A model generated the notes under the pieces. That model ran no database searches. It worked only from the letters and a program-made list of their open reading frames with translations, and was not told where the DNA came from. The translations under genes and the position numbers were made by a program. A stretch of 54,821 bases of DNA from NCBI RefSeq assembly GCF_016195855.1, contig NZ_JACPYU010000029.1:1-54821 (forward strand), in the 5' to 3' direction. Shown in pieces: positions 38,850-48,365 of the stretch; position 1 is the first letter of the stretch; each line of letters starts with the position of its first letter. The stretch is from Aquabacterium sp. (GTDB taxonomy: Bacteria > Pseudomonadota > Gammaproteobacteria > Burkholderiales > Burkholderiaceae_C).

Positions 38850-39983
38850 ATGTCTCAACGCCAACGCGTGGTCGTGGGCCTCAGTGGCGGCGTTGATTCG
38901 GCCGTGACGGCCTGGCTGCTCAAGCAACAGGGCCACGAGGTCATCGGCATCTTCATGAAGAACTGGGAAGATGACGACGACAGCGAGTACTGCTCGTCAC
39001 GTCAGGACTTTCTGGATGCCGCCTCGGTGGCCGATGTGATCGGCATCGAGATCGAGCATGTGAACTTCGCGGCCAACTACAAGGACCGCGTCTTCGCCGA
39101 GTTCCTGCGCGAGTACCAGGCCGGCCGCACGCCCAACCCCGACGTGCTGTGCAACGCCGAGATCAAGTTCAAGGCCTTCCTGGACCACGCCATGCGCCTG
39201 GGGGCCGAGAAGATCGCCACGGGCCATTACGCCCGCGTGCGCGCGGTGGCCGATGCCGCTTATGAGAACGGCCAGCGCTTCGAGTTGTTGAAAGGCCTGG
39301 ACCCGCTGAAGGACCAGAGCTACTTCCTGCACCGCCTGAACCAGGCGCAGCTGAGCAAGACCATGTTCCCCGTGGGCGAGTTGCCCAAGACGGAGGTGCG
39401 CCGCATCGCCGCCGAGATCAAGCTGCCCAATGCCAAGAAGAAGGACTCGACCGGCATCTGCTTCATCGGCGAGCGCCCTTTCCGCGAGTTCCTCAACCGC
39501 TACCTGGCCAACGAGCCCGGCCCCATCAAGGACGACCGCGGCCGCAAGCTCGGCGAGCACGTGGGCCTGAGCTTTTACACCCTGGGCCAGCGCAAGGGCA
39601 TCGGCATTGGTGGCGTCAAGGAAAAGGGCGCACCCCGCGGTGGTGGCGAGCACGACCCCTGGTTCGTGGCCCGCAAGGACATGGCCAGCAACACCCTGTA
39701 TGTGGTGCAAGGCCACGACCACCCCTGGCTGCAACAACACACCCTGGTGGCCGATGACCTGAGCTGGGTCGATGGCAAGGGGCCCGCCGTGGGCCAGGCC
39801 GGCGTGGGCGCCAAGACGCGCTACCGCCAGGCCGATGCCCCGTGCGCGGTGCAAGCAGTGGATGCGCAGACCATCAGCCTGCGCTTCCCGGATGCGCAAT
39901 GGGCCGTGACCCCCGGCCAATCGGCCGTGCTGTATCAGGGCGACGTGTGCCTGGGTGGTGGCGTGATCGCCAGCGCCGAATGA
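38850..39983 (+). CDS. mnmA: tRNA-specific 2-thiouridylase MnmA
   Basis: The 377-residue protein shows the PP-loop [23 protein letters not shown], and the first catalytic Cys in [26 protein letters not shown] and [13 protein letters not shown] (second Cys) follow, with [17 protein letters not shown] near the C-domain. It thiolates U34 of Lys, Glu and Gln tRNAs. The stop overlaps the start of the PIN-domain gene by 4 bp. Confidence 0.95.
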   Translation: MSQRQRVVVGLSGGVDSAVTAWLLKQQGHEVIGIFMKNWEDDDDSEYCSSRQDFLDAASVADVIGIEIEHVNFAANYKDRVFAEFLREYQAGRTPNPDVLCNAEIKFKAFLDHAMRLGAEKIATGHYARVRAVADAAYENGQRFELLKGLDPLKDQSYFLHRLNQAQLSKTMFPVGELPKTEVRRIAAEIKLPNAKKKDSTGICFIGERPFREFLNRYLANEPGPIKDDRGRKLGEHVGLSFYTLGQRKGIGIGGVKEKGAPRGGGEHDPWFVARKDMASNTLYVVQGHDHPWLQQHTLVADDLSWVDGKGPAVGQAGVGAKTRYRQADAPCAVQAVDAQTISLRFPDAQWAVTPGQSAVLYQGDVCLGGGVIASAE

Positions 39984-40501
39984 ACGAGCGCCCCTCAACG
40001 GCGCCCCAGCGCGACACGGGCAACCACGTCCCCATCGTCATCCTCGACACCAACGCCCTGCTGGACTGGCGGGTGTTCAAGGACCCGGCCGCCCAGCCCA
40101 TTGCCCAAGCCATCCTGGCCGGGCGCCTGCGCTGGCTGGCTTGCCCCTCGATGGAGCAGGAATGGCACCAGGTCTGGCCGCGCAGCTACCTCAAGGCCTG
40201 GTTGCCCGACCCGATGCGGACGCTGACGGTGTTCCAGCACGCTCAGTTCGTGGACGAGCCCCCGCGTGGGCCCTACCGCTGCAAGGACCCGGATGACCAG
40301 GTCTTCATCGACCTGGCTTTGCATGTGGGCGCGAGCTGGCTGTTCAGCAAGGATGCGGCGTTGCTCAAGCTGGCGCGGCGTGCCCGGCCGCATGGCTTGC
40401 AGATCATGAGCTTGCAGACCTTTATGGGCGCTCAGTTGACCTTGGACGCGCCCTGTACGGCGGGCGGCGCTTCAGCCGCTGCCAACACACCCAGCGCCTG
40501 A
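39980..40501 (+). CDS. PIN-domain protein (VapC-like nuclease), solitary
   Basis: The ATG overlaps the mnmA stop. The 173-residue protein has PIN acidic residues in [14 protein letters not shown], the Glu in [21 protein letters not shown], and the final Asp in [14 protein letters not shown]. This matches the COG1569 group of putative toxins. No antitoxin gene is adjacent, so a role in RNA processing or tRNA metabolism next to mnmA is possible. Its last 70 bp overlap the convergent TPR gene. Confidence 0.78.
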   Translation: MNERPSTAPQRDTGNHVPIVILDTNALLDWRVFKDPAAQPIAQAILAGRLRWLACPSMEQEWHQVWPRSYLKAWLPDPMRTLTVFQHAQFVDEPPRGPYRCKDPDDQVFIDLALHVGASWLFSKDAALLKLARRARPHGLQIMSLQTFMGAQLTLDAPCTAGGASAAANTPSA

Positions 40502-41910
40502 GCCACCCGCTCGATCACCGGCGCCCATTGGCCCGCATGTGGCCCGCTGGCGTCCTGCCTGAACAGGCGCATCACGCCGGGGTACCAGGGCGAGTCGGTG
40601 CGCTGGTTCAGCCAGCGCCAGTCGGTCTTGTAGTCACTCAGGAGCACCCACACGGGCTTGCCCAGCGCCCCCGCCACGTGGACCATGGACGTGTCCACGC
40701 CGATGAGCAAGTCCAGGTTAGCCACCACAGCCGCGGTCTGAGCGAAGTCGCCCAATGGTTCGGCCAGCACTTCCAGTGGCTGGCCGGCCGGCGGGTGCAA
40801 GGCGGCTTCGCTGCCTGCGCCACTTTGCAGGCTGAAGAAGCGCACACCCGGCACACGCCACAGCGGCGCCAGCGCAGCCAGTGAAGGCAAGGAGCGCTGC
40901 GCGTCGTTTTCATGCAGGGGGTTGCCGCGCCAGACCAGGCCCACGCGCAAAGCGCCATCTGCCCCGCGCGCCATGCCTTGTGCGGCGCGGCGGGCAGCCC
41001 ATTGCGGGTCAGCCTGCAGATAGGGCAAGCCGGCCGGGACGGCGTCCACCGTGCTGCCGCACAAAAAGGGCAGGCTCATCAAGGGGGCCCAGCAGTCCCA
41101 CTGGGTTGGCGCAAAGGCCTCGTCAAACGCGATGTAGCGGTCCAGCCCTTCGGCCGTTGACAACCAGGTCTTCAAGGCCGGGTGCCCCCAGATGGCCACG
41201 CGGCTGGCGCCCATGGCCTTGAGCAGGGGCACATAACGCACCATGTGGACCAGGTCGCCATGCGCGGCATCGGTGGCGATCAGCAGGGAGCGGCCCACCA
41301 GGCTGTCGCCGCTCCAGCGGGTCAGGCCCAGCTTGCCTTGCAGCACGGACGGGAAGTCGCGCCCTTCATTGCACAGGAAGCCTTCTGCCCAGCGCCCTTG
41401 CCGCATCCACAGGTAGCCCAGGTTGAAGCGGGCCTTGTCGTAGCCCGGGTCCAGGCGCAGGGCCTGGACCAGGCAGGCCTGGGCGTCGTCCTCACGGCGC
41501 ATGCAGGTGAGCATGGCGCCCAGGTTGGACCACACTGCGGGGTCGTCCGGGCGCAAGGCAATGGCCCGCCGGTAGCTGGCTTCGGCCGCGTCGAACTGCT
41601 GGCGCTGTGCCTGCAAGGTGGCCAGGTTCAGGTGCGCCGCATACAAGGTGGCGTCGCAGCGCACCGCCTTCTGGTAGCAGGCCGCGGCCTCGTCCATCAG
41701 GCCATCGTCTTCCAGCAGCAGGCCCAGGTTGGACCAGGCTTCGGCCAGATCCGGCTGGAGCACCAAGGCGCGCCGAAAGCTCATCTGGGCGGCACGCTGA
41801 TCGCCATCGGCTTGTTGCTGCACGCCCAGCAGGAAAGCCGACTGTGCCTGGCCGATGCGGTCATCGGTCAGCGCAGCAGGGCGGCTCAAGGTGGGCGTGG
41901 CGAGTGTCAT
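40432..41910 (-). CDS. TPR protein with glycosyltransferase-9-like C-terminal domain
   Basis: The start at 41910 gives 492 residues. TPR repeats occupy about residues 20-190 (AEAWSNLGLLLEDDGLMDEA, LYAAHLNLATLQAQRQQFDAA, PAVWSNLGAMLTCMRREDDA). The C-half resembles heptosyltransferase/GT9-type folds, with VGLVWRGNPLHENDAQRSLP and LLIGVDTSMVHVAGALGKPVWVLL. It is related to TPR-GT proteins of flagellin or envelope glycosylation, but the substrate is not deducible. The upstream extension to 42012 lacks a good ribosome binding site. Confidence 0.78.
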   Translation of the reverse strand: MTLATPTLSRPAALTDDRIGQAQSAFLLGVQQQADGDQRAAQMSFRRALVLQPDLAEAWSNLGLLLEDDGLMDEAAACYQKAVRCDATLYAAHLNLATLQAQRQQFDAAEASYRRAIALRPDDPAVWSNLGAMLTCMRREDDAQACLVQALRLDPGYDKARFNLGYLWMRQGRWAEGFLCNEGRDFPSVLQGKLGLTRWSGDSLVGRSLLIATDAAHGDLVHMVRYVPLLKAMGASRVAIWGHPALKTWLSTAEGLDRYIAFDEAFAPTQWDCWAPLMSLPFLCGSTVDAVPAGLPYLQADPQWAARRAAQGMARGADGALRVGLVWRGNPLHENDAQRSLPSLAALAPLWRVPGVRFFSLQSGAGSEAALHPPAGQPLEVLAEPLGDFAQTAAVVANLDLLIGVDTSMVHVAGALGKPVWVLLSDYKTDWRWLNQRTDSPWYPGVMRLFRQDASGPHAGQWAPVIERVAQALGVLAAAEAPPAVQGASKVN

Positions 41911-42047
41911 CTCGGGTTGACCAGGCTGGAGAGAAAGGCGCGGCAGTCTGCTTGAGCTTACCGGGCAGACCCTGAGCCCCATGCCTGAAATACCGGTACC
42001 CGACGGGCGCATACTGCAGCTTTCCAGGATGGACTGCCCAACACGCC

Positions 42048-42641
42048 ATGTCTGCCATGTCTCGCCTCACCCCCCCTTCTCCCGGTACTTTGCGCAGACG
42101 CACCCTGTTCATGGGCATGGCCCTGGCCGGGCTTGTAGCGGCCTGCTCCACCCTGCTGGGGCCACGCACGGTGGAGATCTCGCGCGAGGAACTGCAGGCC
42201 AGGCTGGGCAAGCAGTTCCCGACCACCAAGCGGGTCATGAAGCTGCTGGACGTGAGCACTGGCCTGCCCCGGCTGGACCTGCAGGGCGACAAGAACCGCG
42301 TGGCCCTGGCCTTCGACCTGACCGCCAAGGAACTGATCATGGGCGGAGAGCACAAGGGCCAGGTGGCCCTGAGCTTCGGCCTGCGTTTTGAACCCAAGGA
42401 CCTGACCATCCGCCTGACGCAACCCAAGGTTGAGCAGGTGATGGTCGAAGGCTTGCCCGCTGTGTACCAACGCGCCCTGAGCACGATGGGCGCGCAGCTG
42501 GTGGAAGACAGCCTCAACGACTACCCGGTGCACCAGTTCAAGCCCGAAGACCTGCGCACGGCTGACCGCATGGGCTACGAAGTCAAGGACATCCAGATCA
42601 CCTCCACCGGCCTGGCCATTCACCTCGCGCCCCGCCCCTGA
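42048..42641 (+). CDS. DUF1439 lipoprotein
   Basis: This 197-residue protein (a Met at residue 4 is an alternative start) has a basic N-terminus and a lipobox (AGLVAAC, Cys near residue 33). The DUF1439 body reads VEISREELQARLGKQFP and LDLQGDKNRVALAFDLTAKELIMGG. The fold is likely lipid- or hydrophobic-ligand-binding and periplasm-facing. It stands alone, with a 100-bp gap before the chemoreceptor gene. Confidence 0.8.
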   Translation: MSAMSRLTPPSPGTLRRRTLFMGMALAGLVAACSTLLGPRTVEISREELQARLGKQFPTTKRVMKLLDVSTGLPRLDLQGDKNRVALAFDLTAKELIMGGEHKGQVALSFGLRFEPKDLTIRLTQPKVEQVMVEGLPAVYQRALSTMGAQLVEDSLNDYPVHQFKPEDLRTADRMGYEVKDIQITSTGLAIHLAPRP

Positions 42642-42743
42642 GCCTCTCGCCCCCGCCGTCATGGCCTCTGTCGCCAAAAGGCGCTGAAGAAGCGCCCGTG
42701 CTGTCCGATATCTCCGAGACAGTACGCATCACAGAGAAGATCC

Positions 42744-44219
42744 ATGACAGGACGTTTCACACTCAGGCAGAAATTCGTGGCGGGCTTGTGCACGGTGGTG
42801 GCCGTGTCACTGCTGGTCTTGCTGGGGGTGCGCCTGCTAGGCAAGAGCGCGCGCTTTCATTACCTGGAGCGCGAGCACATGGCCCTGGTGATGCACATGT
42901 CCAACGACCTGCAGCTCAGTGCCGCGGCGCCCCAGGCCAGTACGCTCACGCGCGAGGCGCTGCTGCAGACCATCGGCCAGGCCCATGCGATCGCCGCCCA
43001 TGTCGATGTCGAGCTGTTCACCATCGAGCAGTGGGCGTTCCGGCTGATCGGCTTCGGCCCAGTGATCGACCTGCCGCACAAGGACATGGTCGACCTGGAC
43101 CACATGCGCGGCATCGTTGAAGCCGGCAGCGGCCCGGTCACCCCCGAGCTGGTCAAGCAGTTGCAGCCCGACATGGAGCAGGTGATGGCCAACTCCGACC
43201 ACTTCGGCCCGATGGTGGCGGAGGCGGTGGAGGTCATCAAGGTCATCGTGATCGTGGTCAACCTGCTGGGCATTGCCGCGCTGTGCGCCAGCTTCTGGCT
43301 GATCCGCCAGGCCACCCTCAAGCCGCTGGAAGCCGCCTTGCAGGCCGCCCAGCGCATCCAGAGCGGGGACCTGGCCAGCCCGGTGCCGGTGCATGCGCAA
43401 GACGAGATGGGCCAGTTGATGCAGGCCCTCGATGACATGAAAGACAGCCTGGCCCGTGTGGTCGGGGATGTACGCCAACGCTCGCAAACCGTCGCGCACG
43501 CCATGAACGAGGTGGCCCATGGGCACGGTGACCTGTCGCACCGCACCGAGGAGCAGGCCTCCACCATCCAGCAGACGGCCTCCAGCGTGGTCCAGTTGAC
43601 GGCCTCGGTGCAGCAAAGCGTGCACAACGCGCAGACCGCCGATCAGCAGGCCTCGTCGGCCGCGCAGATCGCCACGCAAGGCGGGCAGACCGTGGACGAA
43701 GTGGTGGCCAGCATGTCCCAGATCCTGGCCTCGTCCAAGAAGATCTCGGACATCACCAGCGTGATCGACGGCATCGCCTTCCAGACCAATATCCTGGCGC
43801 TCAATGCCGCCGTGGAAGCGGCCCGCGCCGGTGAGCAGGGCCGTGGCTTTGCCGTGGTGGCCGGTGAGGTGCGGGGACTGGCCCAACGCAGTGCCTCGGC
43901 CGCCAAGGAAATCGCCACGCTGATCCGCGCCTCGGTGGAGCAGGTGGAGTCGGGCTCGCACCTGGTCACGCAGGCAGGCCAGACCATGAGCGAGGTGGTG
44001 TCCGCCGTGCGTCAGGTCTCGGGCCTGATCTCCGAGGTGAGCAGCTCGCTGGGCGAGCAGGCCTCGGGCATCAGCCTGATCGACCAGGCCATGAGCCAGC
44101 TGGACCAGGCCACCCAGCAGAACGCCGCGCTGGCCGAACAATCGGCGGCGGCCGTGGACGCGGTGCGCCAGGAAACCACCTCGCTGGTGCAGACGGTGGG
44201 GCAGTTCCGCCTGGCCTGA
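42744..44219 (+). CDS. Methyl-accepting chemotaxis protein
   Basis: This 491-residue receptor has TM1 (about 11-32), a short periplasmic domain (about 33-168) and TM2 (about 169-190). A HAMP domain follows ([25 protein letters not shown]), then the signalling hairpin with the tip [44 protein letters not shown]. The ligand-binding region is small and unlike the common four-helix or Cache types that I can recognise. There is no visible CheR-docking pentapeptide at the C-terminus. The start is the Met after an AGAAGA site. Confidence 0.88.
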   Translation: MTGRFTLRQKFVAGLCTVVAVSLLVLLGVRLLGKSARFHYLEREHMALVMHMSNDLQLSAAAPQASTLTREALLQTIGQAHAIAAHVDVELFTIEQWAFRLIGFGPVIDLPHKDMVDLDHMRGIVEAGSGPVTPELVKQLQPDMEQVMANSDHFGPMVAEAVEVIKVIVIVVNLLGIAALCASFWLIRQATLKPLEAALQAAQRIQSGDLASPVPVHAQDEMGQLMQALDDMKDSLARVVGDVRQRSQTVAHAMNEVAHGHGDLSHRTEEQASTIQQTASSVVQLTASVQQSVHNAQTADQQASSAAQIATQGGQTVDEVVASMSQILASSKKISDITSVIDGIAFQTNILALNAAVEAARAGEQGRGFAVVAGEVRGLAQRSASAAKEIATLIRASVEQVESGSHLVTQAGQTMSEVVSAVRQVSGLISEVSSSLGEQASGISLIDQAMSQLDQATQQNAALAEQSAAAVDAVRQETTSLVQTVGQFRLA

Positions 44220-44340
44220 TGCGGCCGTCATGCGGGCGTGGCGAGGGCACTGCTCGCCACAAGCGGGCGAAGTGGCGGACAATGGCGCTTCTCCGCGTTT
44301 CTACCTAGTTCCTTCTAGCCTCCCTTGGATTTTTCGCATC

Positions 44341-45324
44341 ATGAGCATTTTTTCAGGTGACATCCGCCAGACCTGGGCCGACGCGTTCATCGCCGGCATT
44401 CCTTATGCCGCGGCTTCGGGCATGAAAGTGACCGAGCTGGGCAAGGGCACGGTGAGCCTGTTCCAGCCCGCACGCGACACGTGGACGGGTGACTCGGAAC
44501 TGCAAATGATCCACACCGGCTGCCTGAGCGTGCTGGCCGACACCGCCTGCGGCCTGGCCGTGGGCGCCGCCATGGACACCCCCGAGCCCATCGCCACGCT
44601 GGACCTGCGCATGGACTACCTGCGCCCGGCCATGGCCATGACCGATCTGGTGTGCAAGGCCGAGTGCTACCGCCTGTCGCGCAGCATCGGTTTTGTGCGC
44701 GGCCAGGTGTTCCAGATCGGGCAGGATGAGCCGGTGGCCACGGTGAACGCGACCTTCATGCGCGCCACGGCCAACACCCGCCGCAAGGACATGGGTGCAC
44801 CCGGCGTGGATGCCAAGGCCTCGTTGACACCGACCCAGGCTGCGGCCAGCCTGAGCGCGCCGGCCAGCATCGAGCCCAGCCCCGTGTTTGTCAGCCAGCG
44901 GGCTGATGTGCCTGAAGCGCTGGCGCTGCCACCCGGCCGCTCGCCGTATGTGGAGTTCCTCGACATCCGCCAGCAGGCGCAGATCGACGCGGGGCCGGTG
45001 TTCCGCCTGCCCTTCAAGCGCGAGTTGATCGGCAACCCGGTGCTGCCGGCCTTGCATGGCGGCGTGCTGGCAGGCTTGGGCGAGACGGCCATGATCCTGC
45101 ACCTGACCAACACCAACCCGGCCATCAAGGGCGTGCCGCGCGGCATTGACTTCGCGATTGCCTACATGCGCTCGGCCAAGCCGGTGGACACCTTTGTGCA
45201 GGGCACCACGGTGCGCCAAGGCAACCGCGTGGCACTGGTGCAGGTGTCGATCTGGCAGGACGACCCGCAGCGGCCCGTGGCGCAGGCGCGGGGGCATTGC
45301 CTGATGCCGCGCGACGAGGGCTGA
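44341..45324 (+). CDS. Tandem hotdog-fold acyl-CoA thioesterase family protein
   Basis: The ATG at 44341 gives 327 residues with two PaaI-like hotdog domains. The first has MIHTGCLSVLADTACGLAVGAAM and TLDLRMDYLRPA. The second has ALHGGVLAGLGETAMILHL and FAIAYMRSAKPVDTFVQG. Each carries the helix in which PaaI-type enzymes place the catalytic Asp/Glu. Fusing two domains mimics the usual homodimer. Substrate is unknown; it lies beside the redox/hydrolase cluster at 45340-48280. Confidence 0.78.
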   Translation: MSIFSGDIRQTWADAFIAGIPYAAASGMKVTELGKGTVSLFQPARDTWTGDSELQMIHTGCLSVLADTACGLAVGAAMDTPEPIATLDLRMDYLRPAMAMTDLVCKAECYRLSRSIGFVRGQVFQIGQDEPVATVNATFMRATANTRRKDMGAPGVDAKASLTPTQAAASLSAPASIEPSPVFVSQRADVPEALALPPGRSPYVEFLDIRQQAQIDAGPVFRLPFKRELIGNPVLPALHGGVLAGLGETAMILHLTNTNPAIKGVPRGIDFAIAYMRSAKPVDTFVQGTTVRQGNRVALVQVSIWQDDPQRPVAQARGHCLMPRDEG

Positions 45325-45339
45325 CCAGGCCTTGCGCGG

Positions 45340-46347
45340 CTACAGGCCGCGCGCCTGGATGTCCTTGGCCAGCGCCAGCAGCATCTGCCCGTAAGAGACT
45401 CTGGGCGCCCAGCCCAGTGCACGGGCCTTGCCTGTGGGGAAGCGGCTGTCCCAGGCGATGAGGTTGAGCGCCTCGCGCGTGACCGGTGGGCGCTGACGCT
45501 GAAAGAGGCGCCTGAACAGCGGCTCGACCACGCTGGCACCCAGATAGGCCAGCCAGCGCGGGATCGAGCGCGGCAGCGGCGCCCCCATCAACACGGCCAG
45601 ATCGTTGAAATAGCGCACCCAGGTCACCGGCAGGTCATCATGGATGTTGAAGGCCTGGCCATACGCTGCCGGGTTCTGTGCCGCCAACAACAGGAAGTCG
45701 GCCACGTTGTCGACCACCGTGAGCGCGGCATGGCCCTGCCCCCCGCCAATGAGCGCAGGCAAGCGCTGGCGCAAGGCATGGGCCGCATCCAGCAACCAGG
45801 GGCCCGAGCCCGGGCCGACGATGTTGGCCGGGCGCACCACACACACCTGCCCACCCTGAGCGTTGAAGCGCCAGGCCAGGGCTTCCTGCCCTTGTTTGGC
45901 CTTGCCGTATGGCCCTTGCGCCCTGCCCAAAGGCGTGTCTTCCGCGCACACGCTGTGCTGGATCGCATCCCCATACGCACAGATGCTGGTCGTCAGCACC
46001 ACGATGGCCTGGTGCCGCAAGGCCGACTCGAACACATGGGCCGTGCCCCCCACGGTGACGCGATCATGTGCGGCATAGCTGCCGGCGTCCCCCACCAGCG
46101 CGGCCAGATGGAAGACATGCGAGCAACCTTTGACGGCGCGCTCCACATCGTCAGCCCGCGTGATGTCGCCACGCAGGATCTGCACCCGCTCACCCCACCC
46201 CGCCGGCACGGCTTCATGTGGCAAGGCGAGCACGCGCACAGCCCAGCGCGTGCGCTGCAGAATCAGCCCGACCAGCGCCCGGCCCAGAAAGCCGCACCCG
46301 CCGGTGACCAGCACGGTCTGCTCATGCCCGTTCATGCTGGCGCTCAT
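45340..46347 (-). CDS. NAD-dependent epimerase/3beta-HSD-like dehydrogenase
   Basis: This 335-residue extended short-chain dehydrogenase has the Rossmann motif VTGGCGFLGRALV, VFHLAALVGD, the catalytic Ser/Tyr/Lys in LTTSICAYG and GPYGKAKQGQE, and VRPANIVGPGSG. A hydrophobic C-terminal part (IPRWLAYLGASVVEPLFRRLF) may touch the membrane. This layout is seen in 3beta-hydroxysteroid-dehydrogenase-like and OleD-like enzymes. It overlaps the upstream MBL gene by ATGA, so the two act in one pathway. Confidence 0.8.
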   Translation of the reverse strand: MSASMNGHEQTVLVTGGCGFLGRALVGLILQRTRWAVRVLALPHEAVPAGWGERVQILRGDITRADDVERAVKGCSHVFHLAALVGDAGSYAAHDRVTVGGTAHVFESALRHQAIVVLTTSICAYGDAIQHSVCAEDTPLGRAQGPYGKAKQGQEALAWRFNAQGGQVCVVRPANIVGPGSGPWLLDAAHALRQRLPALIGGGQGHAALTVVDNVADFLLLAAQNPAAYGQAFNIHDDLPVTWVRYFNDLAVLMGAPLPRSIPRWLAYLGASVVEPLFRRLFQRQRPPVTREALNLIAWDSRFPTGKARALGWAPRVSYGQMLLALAKDIQARGL

Positions 46348-47429
46348 TTGGTCTGCCTCTGCACCTGGCCGAAATGCGCCTCGCCAAACAGATGGCTGGC
46401 CACATCGCCCGGAAAGGCCCAGAACGGCGTGCGCTCGCTGGAGGTGGCGCAGTTCGGGTAGTCCGGGTTGGCCGATCGCCCGGCCAGGGTCTTTTCCAGC
46501 ACCATGGAGATGTACTGGTCGTTGCTGCCCTCCAGCGTGTTGCCATTGAGGATGACCTCGACCCCCGTGTGCTGCGCATACCGCCTGACTGCATTGATGC
46601 GCGAGTTCAAGGGCTCGTAGGCATCGACGCCCACGCCGTTTTCGCTGGTCACGCGGATCCCATCGGGCACACGCGCCGCCATGGCGTGGTTGCCTTCGGT
46701 GTGGCCGGGCGTGTGGATCAGGGCCAGGCCGGGGCCCAGGCTGAGGCTGCCTTCAAAGGTGATGACCCGATCGGGTGCGATGCCGTCGATGCCGCGCGGG
46801 CAATACCAGTCGGCCTGGATGGGCAGCAAGGCTTGCGTCGAGGCCCATTCCTGGCGGTGCACCAGCAGCTTCGCTTTCGGGAAATAACCGGGCTGGCCAT
46901 GTGAGCCCAGCCACTTGCGCACATCATGCGTGTGCAGGTGGTCGTAGCTGATGTAGTCCACCTGATCGGGCGTGATGCCGCACTCCGCCAGCGCGCCTTC
47001 CACCGTGTTGTACTGCGGCGCGATCACATTGATCAGGCTGCGCGGCACGCCCTGAGCCAGGCGCTTGAAGAAGGGCGTCTCGCGGTTGGCCTCGTGGTCC
47101 GTGGGGGACAGCATCAAGGTGCGCAGCACTTTGTCGTGGTCACGGTACTGCACCACGAACAGCTTGTTGAACAGGTGGATCAAGGGGAACTTGAAGCCCC
47201 GGTGCGCAAACACCCCGGAGAACGCATAGTAGGTCGGGTACGGCGCGCGGATGAGGTTGAAGCTGCGGTAGAACAGCACCTCGGGCTCGGCCATCATGCG
47301 CTCGCGCAAGGCCTGCGCGCGGCTGCGCACCTCCTGCAATCGCACCTGCGGGCTGCTTGAATGGCGCGCATGGTCGAAGTCGCCCAGCGCCTGCATGCCT
47401 GCCGGCATGGGCGTCGTCATCATGTTCAT
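46344..47429 (-). CDS. Metallo-beta-lactamase-fold hydrolase
   Basis: A 361-residue protein with the metal motif DHLHTHD near residue 165 and HTPGHTEGNHA near residue 240. Both are standard MBL features, though the first is HxHxHD instead of the textbook HxHxDH. The long N-terminus before the first motif (about 160 residues) is unusual for simple MBL hydrolases. It is probably a lactonase or esterase type; the substrate is unknown. Coupled to the epimerase-like gene and 45 bp downstream of the SDR gene. Confidence 0.75.
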   Translation of the reverse strand: MNMMTTPMPAGMQALGDFDHARHSSSPQVRLQEVRSRAQALRERMMAEPEVLFYRSFNLIRAPYPTYYAFSGVFAHRGFKFPLIHLFNKLFVVQYRDHDKVLRTLMLSPTDHEANRETPFFKRLAQGVPRSLINVIAPQYNTVEGALAECGITPDQVDYISYDHLHTHDVRKWLGSHGQPGYFPKAKLLVHRQEWASTQALLPIQADWYCPRGIDGIAPDRVITFEGSLSLGPGLALIHTPGHTEGNHAMAARVPDGIRVTSENGVGVDAYEPLNSRINAVRRYAQHTGVEVILNGNTLEGSNDQYISMVLEKTLAGRSANPDYPNCATSSERTPFWAFPGDVASHLFGEAHFGQVQRQTK

Positions 47430-47473
47430 GGGAACTCGCTACAAAACGGGTAAGGATGGGGGCTGAAAGAGAC

Positions 47474-48280
47474 TCACTGCCCGGCCATGCGGGCCGTCAC
47501 GAAACGGTTGACCGCATCAGGCGAGAGCTTGGACAGCAAGGCAAAGAACCGCGTCTGCAGGCCCACCGGTGTGTGCACCGGCAAACGCCCCGGCGCCCCT
47601 TGAGCCAGCTTCCAGATGCTCATCGCCACGTCGTCCGCGCTCAGGCGCACACCGAGCGTCTGCACGGTCTTCATCTTGCTGACGTCATTGGCCACCATGG
47701 CCGTGTTGACGAACAAGGGCAGCACGTCGACCACGCGGATGCCAAAGCGCTGCCATTCGATGTCCAGCGCCTCGGTGAAGCTGCGCACAGCCGCCTTGGT
47801 GGCCGAATACGTCGACAGCATGGGCTGGCCATACAGGGCCGAGGCCGAGCACAGGTTGACCACCCGCGCAGCCGGCGTGCCGCGCAGATAGGGCAAGGCC
47901 GTGTGGCAGCCGTTGACCACGCCCTTGAGGTTGATGTCGATGAGGCGATGGTGGCGCGCCAGTTCGGCCTCTTCAAACGGGCTGGTCACCGCGATGCCGG
48001 CGTTGTTGAGCAGCACGTCCAGCCTGTCACCGGCCGCTTTGTGGAAGGCCCGCAATTGCGCAGACCAGTCCTCGACGCAGCTGACATCCAGCCGCCCGGC
48101 GTGGCAGTTGGCCTCGCCCAACTGGCGGCGCAAAGCCTGCACCCCAGCCTCGTCCACGTCATACAGGCCCACGAACCAGCCGGCCTTGGCAAAACGCTCG
48201 GCCACGGCCCGGCCAATGCCAGCCGCCGCGCCGGTGATGAAAATGCTCTTGCGTGTTGTCTGGTGTGCTGTGGTGGCCAT
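47474..48280 (-). CDS. Short-chain dehydrogenase/reductase
   Basis: The start at 48280 has AGGAG upstream and gives 268 residues. Classical SDR motifs are FITGAAAGIGRAVA, LLNNAGIA, NLCSASALYGQPMLSTYSATKAA (Ser, Tyr and Lys of the active site) and VVDVLPLFVNTAMV. It uses NAD(P)(H) on an unknown alcohol or ketone. It is first in the minus-strand trio SDR - MBL - epimerase and divergent from the AraC regulator. Confidence 0.85.
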   Translation of the reverse strand: MATTAHQTTRKSIFITGAAAGIGRAVAERFAKAGWFVGLYDVDEAGVQALRRQLGEANCHAGRLDVSCVEDWSAQLRAFHKAAGDRLDVLLNNAGIAVTSPFEEAELARHHRLIDINLKGVVNGCHTALPYLRGTPAARVVNLCSASALYGQPMLSTYSATKAAVRSFTEALDIEWQRFGIRVVDVLPLFVNTAMVANDVSKMKTVQTLGVRLSADDVAMSIWKLAQGAPGRLPVHTPVGLQTRFFALLSKLSPDAVNRFVTARMAGQ

Positions 48281-48365
48281 GGATGCTCCTGTCGTGATCG
48301 CCAGCATAGAGGGTCAGGGTTGTCAGGTCTTGACTACATCGACCGTGTTTTTGACAATTTCGTCC

